This document shows, one piece after another, positions 1 to 7,314 of a stretch of DNA of 12,399 bases. Made by a program: the position numbers and the translations under genes. Where the stretch lies: NCBI GenBank assembly GCA_023135505.1, contig JAGLTA010000040.1, positions 1-12,399 on the forward strand, written 5' to 3'. Position 1 is the first letter of the stretch. Every line of letters starts with the position of its first letter. Under the pieces are notes generated by a model that worked only from the letters and a program-made list of their open reading frames with translations, made no database searches and had not been told where the DNA came from. Origin of the DNA: Candidatus Parcubacteria bacterium. GTDB lineage: Bacteria > Patescibacteriota > Patescibacteriia > JAACEG01.

Positions 1-32
1 AAAATCGGCATAAATATTTTTTAACCTGCTAT

Positions 33-2180
33 TTACTCATGCGAATTTAATTCAATCGCTTTTTTTGCGTATTCTTCCGCTTCCTTAGTTTTTCCGGCTT
101 TTTTATATAATTTAGAAATCTCTGAATAATACTCCGCTGCTTTATCATTCTTATTTATTGATAAATAAATTTTGCTAATATTTGTTAAATTAGGAATATC
201 ATTATAATCTATCCCCAACTCCTTAATTTTTGCAAATTCGGCGATAGCTTCTTCATCTTCTCCTGAATAAATATAAGCCGATAGCAGCGGCCAATGCAGA
301 TAAACCGGCTCATCATTAAAAGACAATCCTTTTTTGTATAACTCAATAGCTTCGCTAATTTTTTGCTGGAAAATTTTCGCCTCTGCCATTTGAAAATAAA
401 GATGCGGCCTGGTCGGGCTTAATTTTATGGCTTCTTCCCCTAATTCTAAAACTCTGTAACTGTAATTCGCGTCAAATTTTCGCGCTGAATTATAAAACAT
501 CATTAAAAAATAATGGTGGCGGACATTTAAATGGTGCTTGTCTATTATATTATTTAACGATTCAATTGTATATTCAACAACTTCGCGGGATTTATCTTTA
601 GGAATTTTATCTGAATTTTGAACAACTAATTTGGCAAAATTTATCAATTGCTGAGAAATCTCCGCATTTTGATAAGTATCATAATCCAAAGATTTTTTAA
701 ATTTAGACAACGTAAAATCAACACTGGAATTCCTGCTTGAACTCAGCGCTTGGATAGCTGTTGAATTAGCTAAAATAGGGCGAATATTAAAAATATAGAC
801 AGAAGATGATATGAATAAAAAAATAATAATAAAAATCGCCGGGTTGATATTCTTATGGACAATATTATTCTCCTCTAAAATTTCATCCCCTTCTTTAAAG
901 ATCAATAAATAATTTATAAAAGCAAATGATAAGAAAAACATCAAATAAGTCGTAGGGGTGTCAAAAACAAAAATATTCTGCATTATATACATTACTAAAA
1001 TTATTATCATTAACGCATATACATTTTTGTATTTGCCACTGCTTTTAAATTTTGCCCATAACATATAAAAAGCCGTGATAAAAAGGGCTAAATAAGACAA
1101 CAACCCTGCAGTCCCGCTTGCGACCGCGACATCAACAACGCTGTTGTGCGCCCTGTCAAACCAAAGTTCAGAACTTGGACCCTTAATAAATTGTGGCGGG
1201 AAATATTTGTTAAACACGATATTAAAATTTTCATATCCCCAGCCGAAAACAGGCTTGTCTTTCCATCCTTGCCAGCCGATTTTCCAGTTTAACATCCTTG
1301 TTTCAGTTGTGGTGTCTTTTAGGGAGATAGAAGCGATTCTTTTTATCGCGGTTGTATTCTGCACAAAACTGGAATTTTTATTCGCAAAAATAAATATTAT
1401 GGATATTATCATTATAACCAGCGCCGCTAAACTATATTTTCTAAATCTGCTCTTTTTATTAAAAATATTAAACAGTAAAAATAGAAAAATTCCGAATACA
1501 AAAGACAAAATCGCCCCGCGAGTTTGGGTGTTATACAGAATAAAACAATAAAATAGCATGGGTATAAAATAAAAAATTCTAAATTTATGCTTCTGGTAAA
1601 ACAGCAATATTGAAGCAAAAATTATATTAAACAGCATATATCCGGCTAAAAACGCCGAGTTCCCTAAACTTCCAGACAGGCGAGTTGATTGCGGATTTAT
1701 AAAAAATCTGTTTTTTACGCCAAAATATTCAACCAGCGCTGTCACGCACACTAAAACGCTTGCTATAACAGCAACATTTAACAATAACAGCCAGTCCTTA
1801 CTCCTTTTAAAAACGCTTGTTACTATTAAAAAGAAGATAAAAAAATGAATAATCGTAAGCAACCCGTCGCTGCGCTCAACATTGCTCCAAAAACTGTTGT
1901 AAAAATCCGCTCCAAAAATACTGCTTATAAATATAATCGCAATATACGCCGCCAGCATCCAGCCAGCTTTTGAAAGTTTCGGCAAATATGAGGGTTTTGC
2001 TAAAATTAACAAAAGATAAAAAAACAGGACGACTTCAATAATTATCCTGAAAGCGATTATTTTGGGAAAAATAAAAGGGAATAGAAATTTACTGGACACC
2101 AATAGCGGCATAAAAAGCGCGAGACAAATTCCCGCCTTAACAATGTAAAGATAGATTTTACTAGCTTTTTCTGAAAACAT
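33..2180 (-). CDS. O-antigen ligase family (Wzy_C-type) membrane protein with C-terminal TPR repeats
   Basis: This 715-residue protein probably transfers or polymerises lipid-linked glycans on the outer face of the membrane. Residues 10-470 are a string of hydrophobic segments (roughly 11-13). The Wzy_C/WaaL family landmarks are visible: a GNSAFLAGY loop near 173-181, TRGA at 220-223, and the large periplasmic loop with GWGYENF (313-319) followed by RAHNSVVDVAVASGTAGLL (343-361). By family knowledge R221 and H345 are the likely functional Arg and His. Residues about 490-715 are soluble and contain TPR-like helices, clearest at 588-621 and 680-712, probably for partner binding. The start ATG has no clear Shine-Dalgarno site. 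The gene lies 71 bp after trpD on the same strand, so co-transcription is possible. The substrate cannot be told: O-antigen ligase, polymerase and protein O-oligosaccharyltransferase (PglL type) all fit. No glycan-synthesis genes are adjacent. Confidence 0.85.
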   Translation of the reverse strand: MFSEKASKIYLYIVKAGICLALFMPLLVSSKFLFPFIFPKIIAFRIIIEVVLFFYLLLILAKPSYLPKLSKAGWMLAAYIAIIFISSIFGADFYNSFWSNVERSDGLLTIIHFFIFFLIVTSVFKRSKDWLLLLNVAVIASVLVCVTALVEYFGVKNRFFINPQSTRLSGSLGNSAFLAGYMLFNIIFASILLFYQKHKFRIFYFIPMLFYCFILYNTQTRGAILSFVFGIFLFLLFNIFNKKSRFRKYSLAALVIMIISIIFIFANKNSSFVQNTTAIKRIASISLKDTTTETRMLNWKIGWQGWKDKPVFGWGYENFNIVFNKYFPPQFIKGPSSELWFDRAHNSVVDVAVASGTAGLLSYLALFITAFYMLWAKFKSSGKYKNVYALMIIILVMYIMQNIFVFDTPTTYLMFFLSFAFINYLLIFKEGDEILEENNIVHKNINPAIFIIIFLFISSSVYIFNIRPILANSTAIQALSSSRNSSVDFTLSKFKKSLDYDTYQNAEISQQLINFAKLVVQNSDKIPKDKSREVVEYTIESLNNIIDKHHLNVRHHYFLMMFYNSARKFDANYSYRVLELGEEAIKLSPTRPHLYFQMAEAKIFQQKISEAIELYKKGLSFNDEPVYLHWPLLSAYIYSGEDEEAIAEFAKIKELGIDYNDIPNLTNISKIYLSINKNDKAAEYYSEISKLYKKAGKTKEAEEYAKKAIELNSHE

Positions 2181-2251
2181 AATGATAATTCAAAAATTAA
2201 AATGCAAAAATCAAAATGATAATACAAATATATAAAAAATTAAAAAAATGA

Positions 2252-3265
2252 TTATAAACTATTTGAAATCTCAATAAACTCGTTCAATTTCTTTAGCGCT
2301 TTGCCTGTTTCAATCTGCTCTTTTGCCAAAATAATCCCTTGCTGGAAATTGCCAGTTTTTCCAAAAGCGGTCATCCCTGCGGCGGAATTCAGAATCGCGG
2401 CGGCTGCTTGCGCCTTGCTTGCTCTATTTTTTAAAATATCTAAAAATATTTTAGCGTTTTCTTTCCTGTCCCCTCCTCTGATTTGTTCTAAATTATAAAT
2501 ATTAAAGCCAAAATCTTTCGGGTTGACAACATATTGTTTCATCTCTCTTCCTTGCTTAAAATCAAAAATTTGCGTATCGCCCGCAACGCTTATTTCGTCC
2601 ATTCCTTCATCGCTATGAATAATAATAATTCGTTTAGATCCTGTCTGTAATAAAACGCTGCCCATCATTTTGATTTTACTTTTATCTGACACTCCTATCA
2701 ATTGATGCTTAACGGCTGCCGGATTTAGCATCGGACCTAAAATATTAAAGTATGTTATTTTCCCGTATTCAGTACGCGCGTCTTTTACATATTTTAAAGC
2801 TGGGTGAAAATTAGGCGCGAACATAAAAACAGCCCCGCAGCTAATTAAGCATTTTTTCGCCTGCTCTGCGTTCAGATCTATTTTTACGCCTAATTCTTCT
2901 AAAACATCCGCGCTGCCGCACTTGCTGCTGGAGGCGCGATTTCCGTGTTTTGCCATCGGAATTCCAGCGCTGGCGCAGATAATCGCCGACACGGTTGAAA
3001 TATTAAAGGTATTTAAACAATCTCCGCCTGTTCCGCAATTATCAAGGCAGTCAAAGTCTATATTAACTTTAATCATATTTTCCCGCGTCGCCCGCGTAAT
3101 TCCGATAAATTCTTCACTTGTCATCTCTTTTTGATCAAACAACTCAAATGTTTTTATAATTTCATCCTTGCTTAAATTTCCGCTGATAATCTCTTCCTGC
3201 ATTTCAAACGCCTCTTTTTGCGCTAAATCCTGCCTGTTTTGAAATTTAGTTATAATTTCTTGCAT
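2252..3265 (-). CDS. trpD: Anthranilate phosphoribosyltransferase
   Basis: TrpD joins anthranilate to PRPP to give phosphoribosyl-anthranilate, the second step of tryptophan synthesis, in the cytoplasm. The 337 residues match the usual family length. Visible signatures are DNCGTGGD (75-82, PRPP/pyrophosphate loop), FNIST (87-91), KHGNR (107-111), SSKCGSADVLEELG (113-126), FAPNFHPALKYV (149-160), FNILGPMLNPA (173-183) and GMDEIS (221-226, with the Asp-Glu pair known to bind Mg). R164 sits where the anthranilate-contacting Arg is expected. The start is supported by an AAAGGA site about 8 nt upstream. The usual neighbour trpG lies about 4 kb upstream on the same strand, beyond other genes; trpE, trpC, trpF, trpA and trpB are not in the window. 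The gene is visibly richer in G+C than the block upstream of it. The related thymidine/pyrimidine phosphorylases are excluded by the KHGNR and FNILGP motifs. Confidence 0.95.
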   Translation of the reverse strand: MQEIITKFQNRQDLAQKEAFEMQEEIISGNLSKDEIIKTFELFDQKEMTSEEFIGITRATRENMIKVNIDFDCLDNCGTGGDCLNTFNISTVSAIICASAGIPMAKHGNRASSSKCGSADVLEELGVKIDLNAEQAKKCLISCGAVFMFAPNFHPALKYVKDARTEYGKITYFNILGPMLNPAAVKHQLIGVSDKSKIKMMGSVLLQTGSKRIIIIHSDEGMDEISVAGDTQIFDFKQGREMKQYVVNPKDFGFNIYNLEQIRGGDRKENAKIFLDILKNRASKAQAAAAILNSAAGMTAFGKTGNFQQGIILAKEQIETGKALKKLNEFIEISNSL

Positions 3266-3325
3266 AATTTTTATCCTTTATTTTAATTTTAAACTTTTTA
3301 AACGCTTCTGTAAATACCTCCTGTC

Positions 3326-3376
3326 ACCCTGAATTCCGTTCAAAGGATGGTCATCCTCTGGCTGATATTTCAGGGT
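3326..3376. repeat. Palindromic repeat remnant (stem-loop with nested hairpin)
   Basis: ACCCTGAA (3326-3333) is exactly complementary to TTCAGGGT (3369-3376). Between them AGGAT (3344-3348) pairs with ATCCT (3353-3357). The GTCACCCTGAA...TTCAGGGTCTG pattern resembles dispersed intergenic repeats found in many bacteria, but that is recollection, not a database match. It lies about 60 bp upstream of trpD. The remaining non-coding DNA from 3377 to 3641 is AT-rich, and I see no gene or RNA in it. Confidence 0.5.
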
Positions 3377-3641
3377 CTGTTTCTATAATTCGCTATATTG
3401 TGATTAAGATTAACAAAGTAAAAATTTAAAATTTATTTATCCAATTATAATTTAGCAATAATCAACCCCATTAGATATTCATTAACACGGTAAATAACAG
3501 ATTCTGAAATAAATTCAAAATAATAAAATATGGATTAATGGTAAATTTATGATGCTATTTTCCTAATATTTCTGTAACGAATCTACTATATAACACTTCT
3601 AACTTACTTAAAATATTAAACCAACATTTTTTAAATAAAAA

Positions 3642-3676
3642 ACCCGCCTCAACTCTTTTTTAAGTATATTGGCGGG
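3642..3676 (-). terminator. Rho-independent terminator of the radical SAM gene
   Basis: Read on the minus strand, CCCGCC (3671-3676) pairs with GGCGGG (3642-3647), with a few further pairs (ACT/AGT) inside the loop. TTTTTTATTT follows immediately. It begins about 29 bp after the stop codon of the radical SAM gene at 3705. The plus strand lacks a T-run, so it acts on minus-strand transcription. It separates the radical SAM gene from trpD. Confidence 0.85.
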
Positions 3677-3704
3677 AATAATAGTTATATTTATGAATAA
3701 TTAA

Positions 3705-4925
3705 CTATAACAAATGAGCAAAACACAATTCGTCGTCAAGTTTATTAACAGATGCAATCGCTCCACTTATACACCCACCATAACATTTAATCATATAAAA
3801 TTTACATTTTTTGCATTTTTTATGCTCAAGACATTGAAAATACTTAAGTATCAAAGAATTACACCATAGGGAGTTAAATCCTTTTTCTATAACATTACCA
3901 CAAAAATATTTATCTCCAAGGTATCTGAGAAAATCACAAGGGAAAAAATCACCGTCATATGTTATAAAACCATTTTTTCTCGATGGGCATGGTTTATTGA
4001 AATCCATCGAATGATGATAAATAGCATTTTTTGAGAGTAAATCAAAATAAGTCAACAGCATTGTGTTCGGATATTGTTTTCGCAATAAAGTTATTTTTTT
4101 TACTACAGAAAACATACTATTTGCATCCATAGACTCATCTTTCTTGAAATTAGTGCTTTTACCAATAGTTCTTAAAGGCAAAAAACTAACTCCTGCGTCA
4201 ACGCTATTCGCTAATTGAACAATATGCTCAATTGAACATATTGTAGCCTTGGACACTAAAGTATTTATCCTTCTTTTTATTGAAGTCTTTTTTAATCTTT
4301 TTAAAAAAGAGATAACTTTATCATAAGATCCTGTCGTTCTTATGGAATCATGAATTTCTCTCGTCCCGTCAACGCTTATAATAATAAAATCTGGTCTCAG
4401 GTCTATAATCTTCTCCTGCATACTTTCGTTAAAATAAGCATTTGTATTAACACCAAGATATAAATTCAAACTCTTGATATATTCACATATTTCAAAAAAG
4501 TGTGGTGAAATCGTAGGTTCATTGCCACATAATCTAATTTCAAAAACTCCCATCTCATATAATTCATCAATTAATCTTTTTGTATTCGCCATGCTAAGCC
4601 CCTGTTTCGTTTTTTCTTTAGGTTTATAACAATGCTCGCAAGACAAATTACATTTTTCAGAAATCTCCATATACATACCAATTGGAGCTGAAAGAGTTAA
4701 AGAATTGTTTTGAGAATTAATAAATTCATATTCAATTTCTGTTAAATTACCAAAATATCCTCGTAAAAAATCTTTAATCTCTCTTTTGGAAAAAATTTCG
4801 AGTGTTTTATTCTCCGTAACAAAATAATGGACTCTTGTAAATCTTTCAAAAAGAATATACCCAAATTTTTCCTTTCTGATTCTAACAAATACTCTGCTTT
4901 TTATTCTTGGATCATTTACGCTCAT
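3705..4925 (-). CDS. Radical SAM/SPASM domain protein with a peptide-recognition-like N-terminus
   Basis: The 406-residue protein has three parts. Residues 1-75 (including VFVRIRKEKFGYILFE) resemble the PqqD/RRE-like winged-helix start of peptide-modifying radical SAM maturases. Residues 85-300 form the radical SAM core, with C92, C96 and C99 (CNLSCEHC) binding the SAM-coordinating [4Fe-4S] cluster and GNEP (134-137) in place of the usual GGEP. Residues 310-406 form a SPASM domain: C313-x11-G-x4-C330, then C371-x2-C374-x6-C381-x3-C385 and a final C401, sufficient for auxiliary [4Fe-4S] clusters. The x6 spacing is one longer than the usual x5. By family, such enzymes modify ribosomal peptides, act as anaerobic sulfatase maturases, or mature cofactors. 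No precursor peptide, sulfatase or peptidase is visible nearby, so the substrate is unknown. It has the strongest ribosome site seen here and its own terminator, and is more AT-rich than trpD. Confidence 0.9.
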   Translation of the reverse strand: MSVNDPRIKSRVFVRIRKEKFGYILFERFTRVHYFVTENKTLEIFSKREIKDFLRGYFGNLTEIEYEFINSQNNSLTLSAPIGMYMEISEKCNLSCEHCYKPKEKTKQGLSMANTKRLIDELYEMGVFEIRLCGNEPTISPHFFEICEYIKSLNLYLGVNTNAYFNESMQEKIIDLRPDFIIISVDGTREIHDSIRTTGSYDKVISFLKRLKKTSIKRRINTLVSKATICSIEHIVQLANSVDAGVSFLPLRTIGKSTNFKKDESMDANSMFSVVKKITLLRKQYPNTMLLTYFDLLSKNAIYHHSMDFNKPCPSRKNGFITYDGDFFPCDFLRYLGDKYFCGNVIEKGFNSLWCNSLILKYFQCLEHKKCKKCKFYMIKCYGGCISGAIASVNKLDDELCFAHLL

Positions 4926-4930
4926 TGTTT

Positions 4931-4939
4931 CCTCCTTCT
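4931..4939 (-). promoter_or_regulatory. Strong Shine-Dalgarno site of the radical SAM gene
   Basis: On the minus strand AGAAGGAGG ends 5 nt before the ATG at 4925 and fixes that start. Most other genes here have weak or no Shine-Dalgarno sequences, so this site stands out and suggests efficient translation or a different origin for the gene. Confidence 0.85.
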
Positions 4940-4985
4940 GATTGCTAATGTTAATTTAATTTTTAATGTGCCAGTTAAATAACTC

Positions 4986-5510
4986 TTATTCTAAGTCTAA
5001 TTCTTGTAATAATTTATATAAATCACTGCTTAAATCGCTTATCTCCTCTTCTTTAACTTTATTAATTTTTATCCATCTAGGCATTTTTGACTCTAAATCG
5101 TCTACTTTAGAATCTAAAATTAATTCGTAATTTTTATAGTTTAAATTACAAACAAAAAAAAACAAAAAGGCATGATATGCTTCGTCCAATGGTTGATAAT
5201 AAAAAAAATTTTCCTTAAACAAAACCATTTTTCCTACTTCAATATTCAATCCTGTTTCTTCGGCAACTTCTCTTTTTAATGCTTCTTCTAATTTTTCGCC
5301 TAATTCAACTCCTCCCCCTGGAAACCAAAATTTGCCGTTGCCTTTATTTTTCAATAAAACAATCTTTCCTTTATTGATAATAATTCCATAAACGCTGGGT
5401 CGAAAAAAAAATTTATCTTTAGGCAATTCAACAATTTGATCAAAATTATTTTTACACTTAATTTTCTCCATATTTATAAAATACGCTAAAAAATAACTTT
5501 TGTCAATCAT
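4986..5510 (-). CDS. NUDIX hydrolase
   Basis: A cytoplasmic pyrophosphohydrolase acting on a nucleoside-diphosphate-linked (NDP-X) compound; the exact substrate cannot be read. A complete NUDIX box runs from G66 to L88 in the pattern G-x5-E-x7-R-E-V-x-E-E-x-G-L. It contains RE at 80-81 and EE at 84-85, the usual Mg2+-binding glutamates, preceded by the common FWFPGGG stretch. At 174 residues it is a single-domain family member. The true start may be the internal ATG at 5471 (residue 14, MEKIKCKNNF), because the first 13 residues do not look like NUDIX fold; neither start has a clear ribosome site. It lies 60 bp upstream of the radical SAM gene on the same strand, so the two may share a transcript. 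It is divergent from the unknown gene at 5671. Confidence 0.9.
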   Translation of the reverse strand: MIDKSYFLAYFINMEKIKCKNNFDQIVELPKDKFFFRPSVYGIIINKGKIVLLKNKGNGKFWFPGGGVELGEKLEEALKREVAEETGLNIEVGKMVLFKENFFYYQPLDEAYHAFLFFFVCNLNYKNYELILDSKVDDLESKMPRWIKINKVKEEEISDLSSDLYKLLQELDLE

Positions 5511-5544
5511 GTTTTAATATATATTTTGATATAACCACTTTTAT

Positions 5545-5574
5545 TTGCAAATTTTAATATGTCTGTGGTATAAT
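5545..5574 (+). promoter_or_regulatory. Sigma70-type extended -10 promoter for the 5671 gene
   Basis: TTGCAA (5545-5550) is followed after 18 bp by TATAAT (5569-5574). TGG directly precedes the -10 box, giving the extended TGn motif. Transcription would begin near 5581 and leave a leader of about 90 nt before the ATG at 5671. This is the best promoter match seen in the window. Confidence 0.7.
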
Positions 5575-5619
5575 AAAAATAATTTTGGTTTATTTAAAAC
5601 ATTAAGTCAACTAATTCAG

Positions 5620-5635
5620 ATATAACTTGTTATAT
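5620..5635. promoter_or_regulatory. Operator-like inverted repeat in the leader of the 5671 gene
   Basis: ATATAAC (5620-5626), TT, then GTTATAT (5629-5635) form a perfect 7-bp inverted repeat about 40 bp downstream of the predicted transcription start. A second short repeat, ATAGC (5639-5643) with GCTAT (5655-5659), follows. Either could be a repressor site or an RNA hairpin. AT-rich inverted repeats also occur by chance, so this is tentative. Confidence 0.35.
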
Positions 5636-5670
5636 GAAATAGCTCCAAGTATTCGCTATGTCACATAACA

Positions 5671-6255
5671 ATGAATATACGGCTACAAAAATATTTTAAA
5701 TTTATTTCTATGGAACCAAAAAAATATTATTACAAAAAATATCGGAAAGATTTTGAAAATTTTTGGAAAAATGTGCCAAACAGAAATGATTATGTTACAG
5801 GAGAACCTTTATTTAAATTTGCTGGCTTAATAAAAAAAAACAATTTTGACACATTGTCTAAAATTTCACAGGAAAACCAACCATTCTTTCTGTCCGCATT
5901 GGGATGCACTATCCTAATAGATCAAGTCATATTTACCTATTTCAAAGAGGATTATCAAAGATTCCAAGGACTTACAAAATATCCAAAAATGTGGGCTGGA
6001 TGGATGAACGCAAATCCATGGATGGTCTTTCATCAAAATGTAAGATTACCTAGGAATATAAATAAAGATAAAATAATTAATGAATTTTCAAAATTTGCCG
6101 AATTTTTTATAAAAGACCTGAAAGATTTTTTTGAAAAACAAAATTTTTTAACTGCAAGTTGGAAAAATGTAAAGAAGGTTATGCTAAATGACAAAGATGT
6201 GGTTAGCGGAAAATTTGGTGAAATATTTAAAAAAATTTTGGACAACGAAAAATAA
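5671..6255 (+). CDS. Hypothetical protein, family not recognised
   Basis: I do not recognise this 194-residue protein. It is rich in Lys, Asn and Phe, with no signal peptide and no clear transmembrane helix. The most hydrophobic stretch is residues 71-90 (from PFFLSALGC), more like a buried helix than a membrane span. It has five tryptophans, three of them clustered at 108, 111 and 117 in a W-A-G-W-M-N-A-N-P-W segment that may mark a conserved core. A start at Met14 (5710, MEPKKYYYKKY) is equally possible; neither start has a Shine-Dalgarno site. A good promoter and an inverted repeat lie upstream, supporting expression as a single gene. It is among the most AT-rich genes here and diverges from the NUDIX gene, so it may belong to the same acquired block. 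Confidence 0.7.
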   Translation: MNIRLQKYFKFISMEPKKYYYKKYRKDFENFWKNVPNRNDYVTGEPLFKFAGLIKKNNFDTLSKISQENQPFFLSALGCTILIDQVIFTYFKEDYQRFQGLTKYPKMWAGWMNANPWMVFHQNVRLPRNINKDKIINEFSKFAEFFIKDLKDFFEKQNFLTASWKNVKKVMLNDKDVVSGKFGEIFKKILDNEK

Positions 6256-6341
6256 ATTTAAAATATTTTTTACGCCCAAATTTTGTTTCGTTTCACTTCA
6301 CAAAACTTCGTATATTCATAAATGTTAGATGAAAAAAAATT

Positions 6342-7067
6342 ATGAAAAAAGTATTTTTATTGCTGTACTTAACAGTTTTAATCAGCGGGTGCTCAAATGA
6401 TTTGAGCCAAAATTCTCTAAATAAAAACAGCGCTTCAAAAAGCGCTGATAATTATAATGGCGGGATTGAATTAAAAGCGGAAGACTTAAAAGATGATTCC
6501 GCGGCAATCAATCAGCCGTTAGAAAAAAACAGCATGCAAAACAGCCAGCAAAAAAACAATGCTCAATCTGAAGATTTAGTTAAAGAGTATAGTTCAGTAA
6601 TACTTAAAACTAATTTCGGAGACATAAAAATTTCGCTTTATGGAAAAGAATCGCCGATAACGGTGAATAATTTTCTAACCTTGGCAAAAAAAGGATTTTA
6701 CGATAACACAAAATTTCATCGCGTTATTAAAAACTTTATGATTCAAGGCGGAGATCCGAACAGTAAAGACGGCGACTGGTCAAATGACGGAACTGGCGGA
6801 CCTGGCTATAAATTTGAAGATGAAATAAACAGCCATAAACTTGTCCGCGGCAGTTTGGCAATGGCAAATTCGGGACCGAACACTAACGGCTCGCAATTTT
6901 TTATAGTCACCGCCGAAACTACTGCATGGCTTGACGGCAAACATACTAATTTCGGCTATGTTTCAGAAGGAATGAATATTGTTGAAAAAATTGAATCAGT
7001 TGAAAAAAATAAAAACGACCATCCGACAGTTGATGTTATAATCAATAAAATTGAGCTGATAAAATAA
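6342..7067 (+). CDS. Cyclophilin-type peptidyl-prolyl cis-trans isomerase, lipoprotein
   Basis: Catalyses cis-trans isomerisation of X-Pro bonds, here on the outer face of the cytoplasmic membrane, probably helping secreted proteins to fold. The N-terminus MKKVFLLLYLTVLISGC is a lipoprotein signal with lipobox ISGC, so cleavage and lipidation are expected at C17. Residues 18-83 are a low-complexity Ser/Asn/Gln/Lys linker. The cyclophilin domain spans about 84-241 with FHRVI (125-129, catalytic R127), FMIQGGDP (132-139), LAMAN (172-176), GSQFFI (183-188) and WLDGKHTNFG (196-205). The key residues are present, so it should be active and cyclosporin-type. It is on the plus strand, convergent with trpG. 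Its stop codon lies 7 bp before a palindromic element that may end both transcripts. A TATATT at 6311-6316 could be its -10 box, but no good -35 is seen. Confidence 0.95.
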   Translation: MKKVFLLLYLTVLISGCSNDLSQNSLNKNSASKSADNYNGGIELKAEDLKDDSAAINQPLEKNSMQNSQQKNNAQSEDLVKEYSSVILKTNFGDIKISLYGKESPITVNNFLTLAKKGFYDNTKFHRVIKNFMIQGGDPNSKDGDWSNDGTGGPGYKFEDEINSHKLVRGSLAMANSGPNTNGSQFFIVTAETTAWLDGKHTNFGYVSEGMNIVEKIESVEKNKNDHPTVDVIINKIELIK

Positions 7068-7074
7068 ATATTAA

Positions 7075-7314
7075 ACCTGCTGTATAATAAGTTGCCCCGT
7101 TATACAACGGGATAAACTCCGCGACCCCAGTTAGCCAACGTGGTAAAAATTTTCAGATTTTGAGGAAAATTTTTCAAACAATTTTTCGTAGTGACGGGTT
7201 TGAAACCCGTCACTACAAATATATATGCATTAAAATTTTTGGAAAATTTGACCAAAATATAGTTTATCATCCTTCGGATGAGAAATCGCAGTAGCAAATT
7301 ATTATGCAGCAGGT
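7075..7314. mobile_element. MITE-like structured element with 21-bp inverted terminal repeats
   Basis: The ends 7075-7095 and 7294-7314 are inverted copies matching at 19 of 21 positions; both begin ACCTGCTG when read inward. Next come one small hairpin per arm, CCCGTT/AACGGG (7096-7111) on the left and TCATCC/GGATGA (7267-7281) on the right. ATAAACT (7112-7118) then pairs with AGTTTAT (7261-7267), which gives a four-way junction; position 7267 can pair in only one of the two. Inside are loosely complementary AT-rich arms and, at the tip, a perfect palindrome. It encodes no protein. It fills the whole gap between convergent stop codons, starting 7 bp after the cyclophilin gene and ending directly against the trpG stop. 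No clear target-site duplication is seen. It could be a non-autonomous mobile element, a two-way transcription end, or both. Confidence 0.65.
7188..7216. repeat. REP-like perfect palindrome (GTAG...CTAC), copy 1
   Basis: The 14-nt arm GTAGTGACGGGTTT (7188-7201), a single G, and the exact complement AAACCCGTCACTAC (7203-7216). It forms the apex of the larger element at 7075-7314. It shares its GTAG/CTAC ends and length with the palindrome at 7938, while the interior differs symmetrically. Confidence 0.75.

Noticed and set aside
1144..1551. 135-codon plus-strand frame opposite the ligase gene
   Set aside because: Antisense to the ligase loop and membrane segments that carry the family motifs; no independent signal.
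3266..3704. Possible RiPP precursor peptide next to the radical SAM gene
   Set aside because: Reading both strands gives only frames of about 8-13 codons without ribosome sites, and a terminator separates this region from the radical SAM gene.
6256..6341. Terminator for the 5671 gene (TTTTGT at 6281-6286 with ACAAAA at 6300-6305)
   Set aside because: The stem is short and AT-only apart from one pair, and no T-run follows; too weak to call.
7100..7297. 65-codon minus-strand reading frame
   Set aside because: It lies wholly within the inverted-repeat element and reads through its palindrome; no ribosome site or protein-like pattern.
7075..7314. Target-site duplication around the inverted-repeat element
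   Set aside because: The flanks (TATTAA on the left, CTATTG on the right) do not form a convincing direct repeat, so mobility is suggested only by structure.
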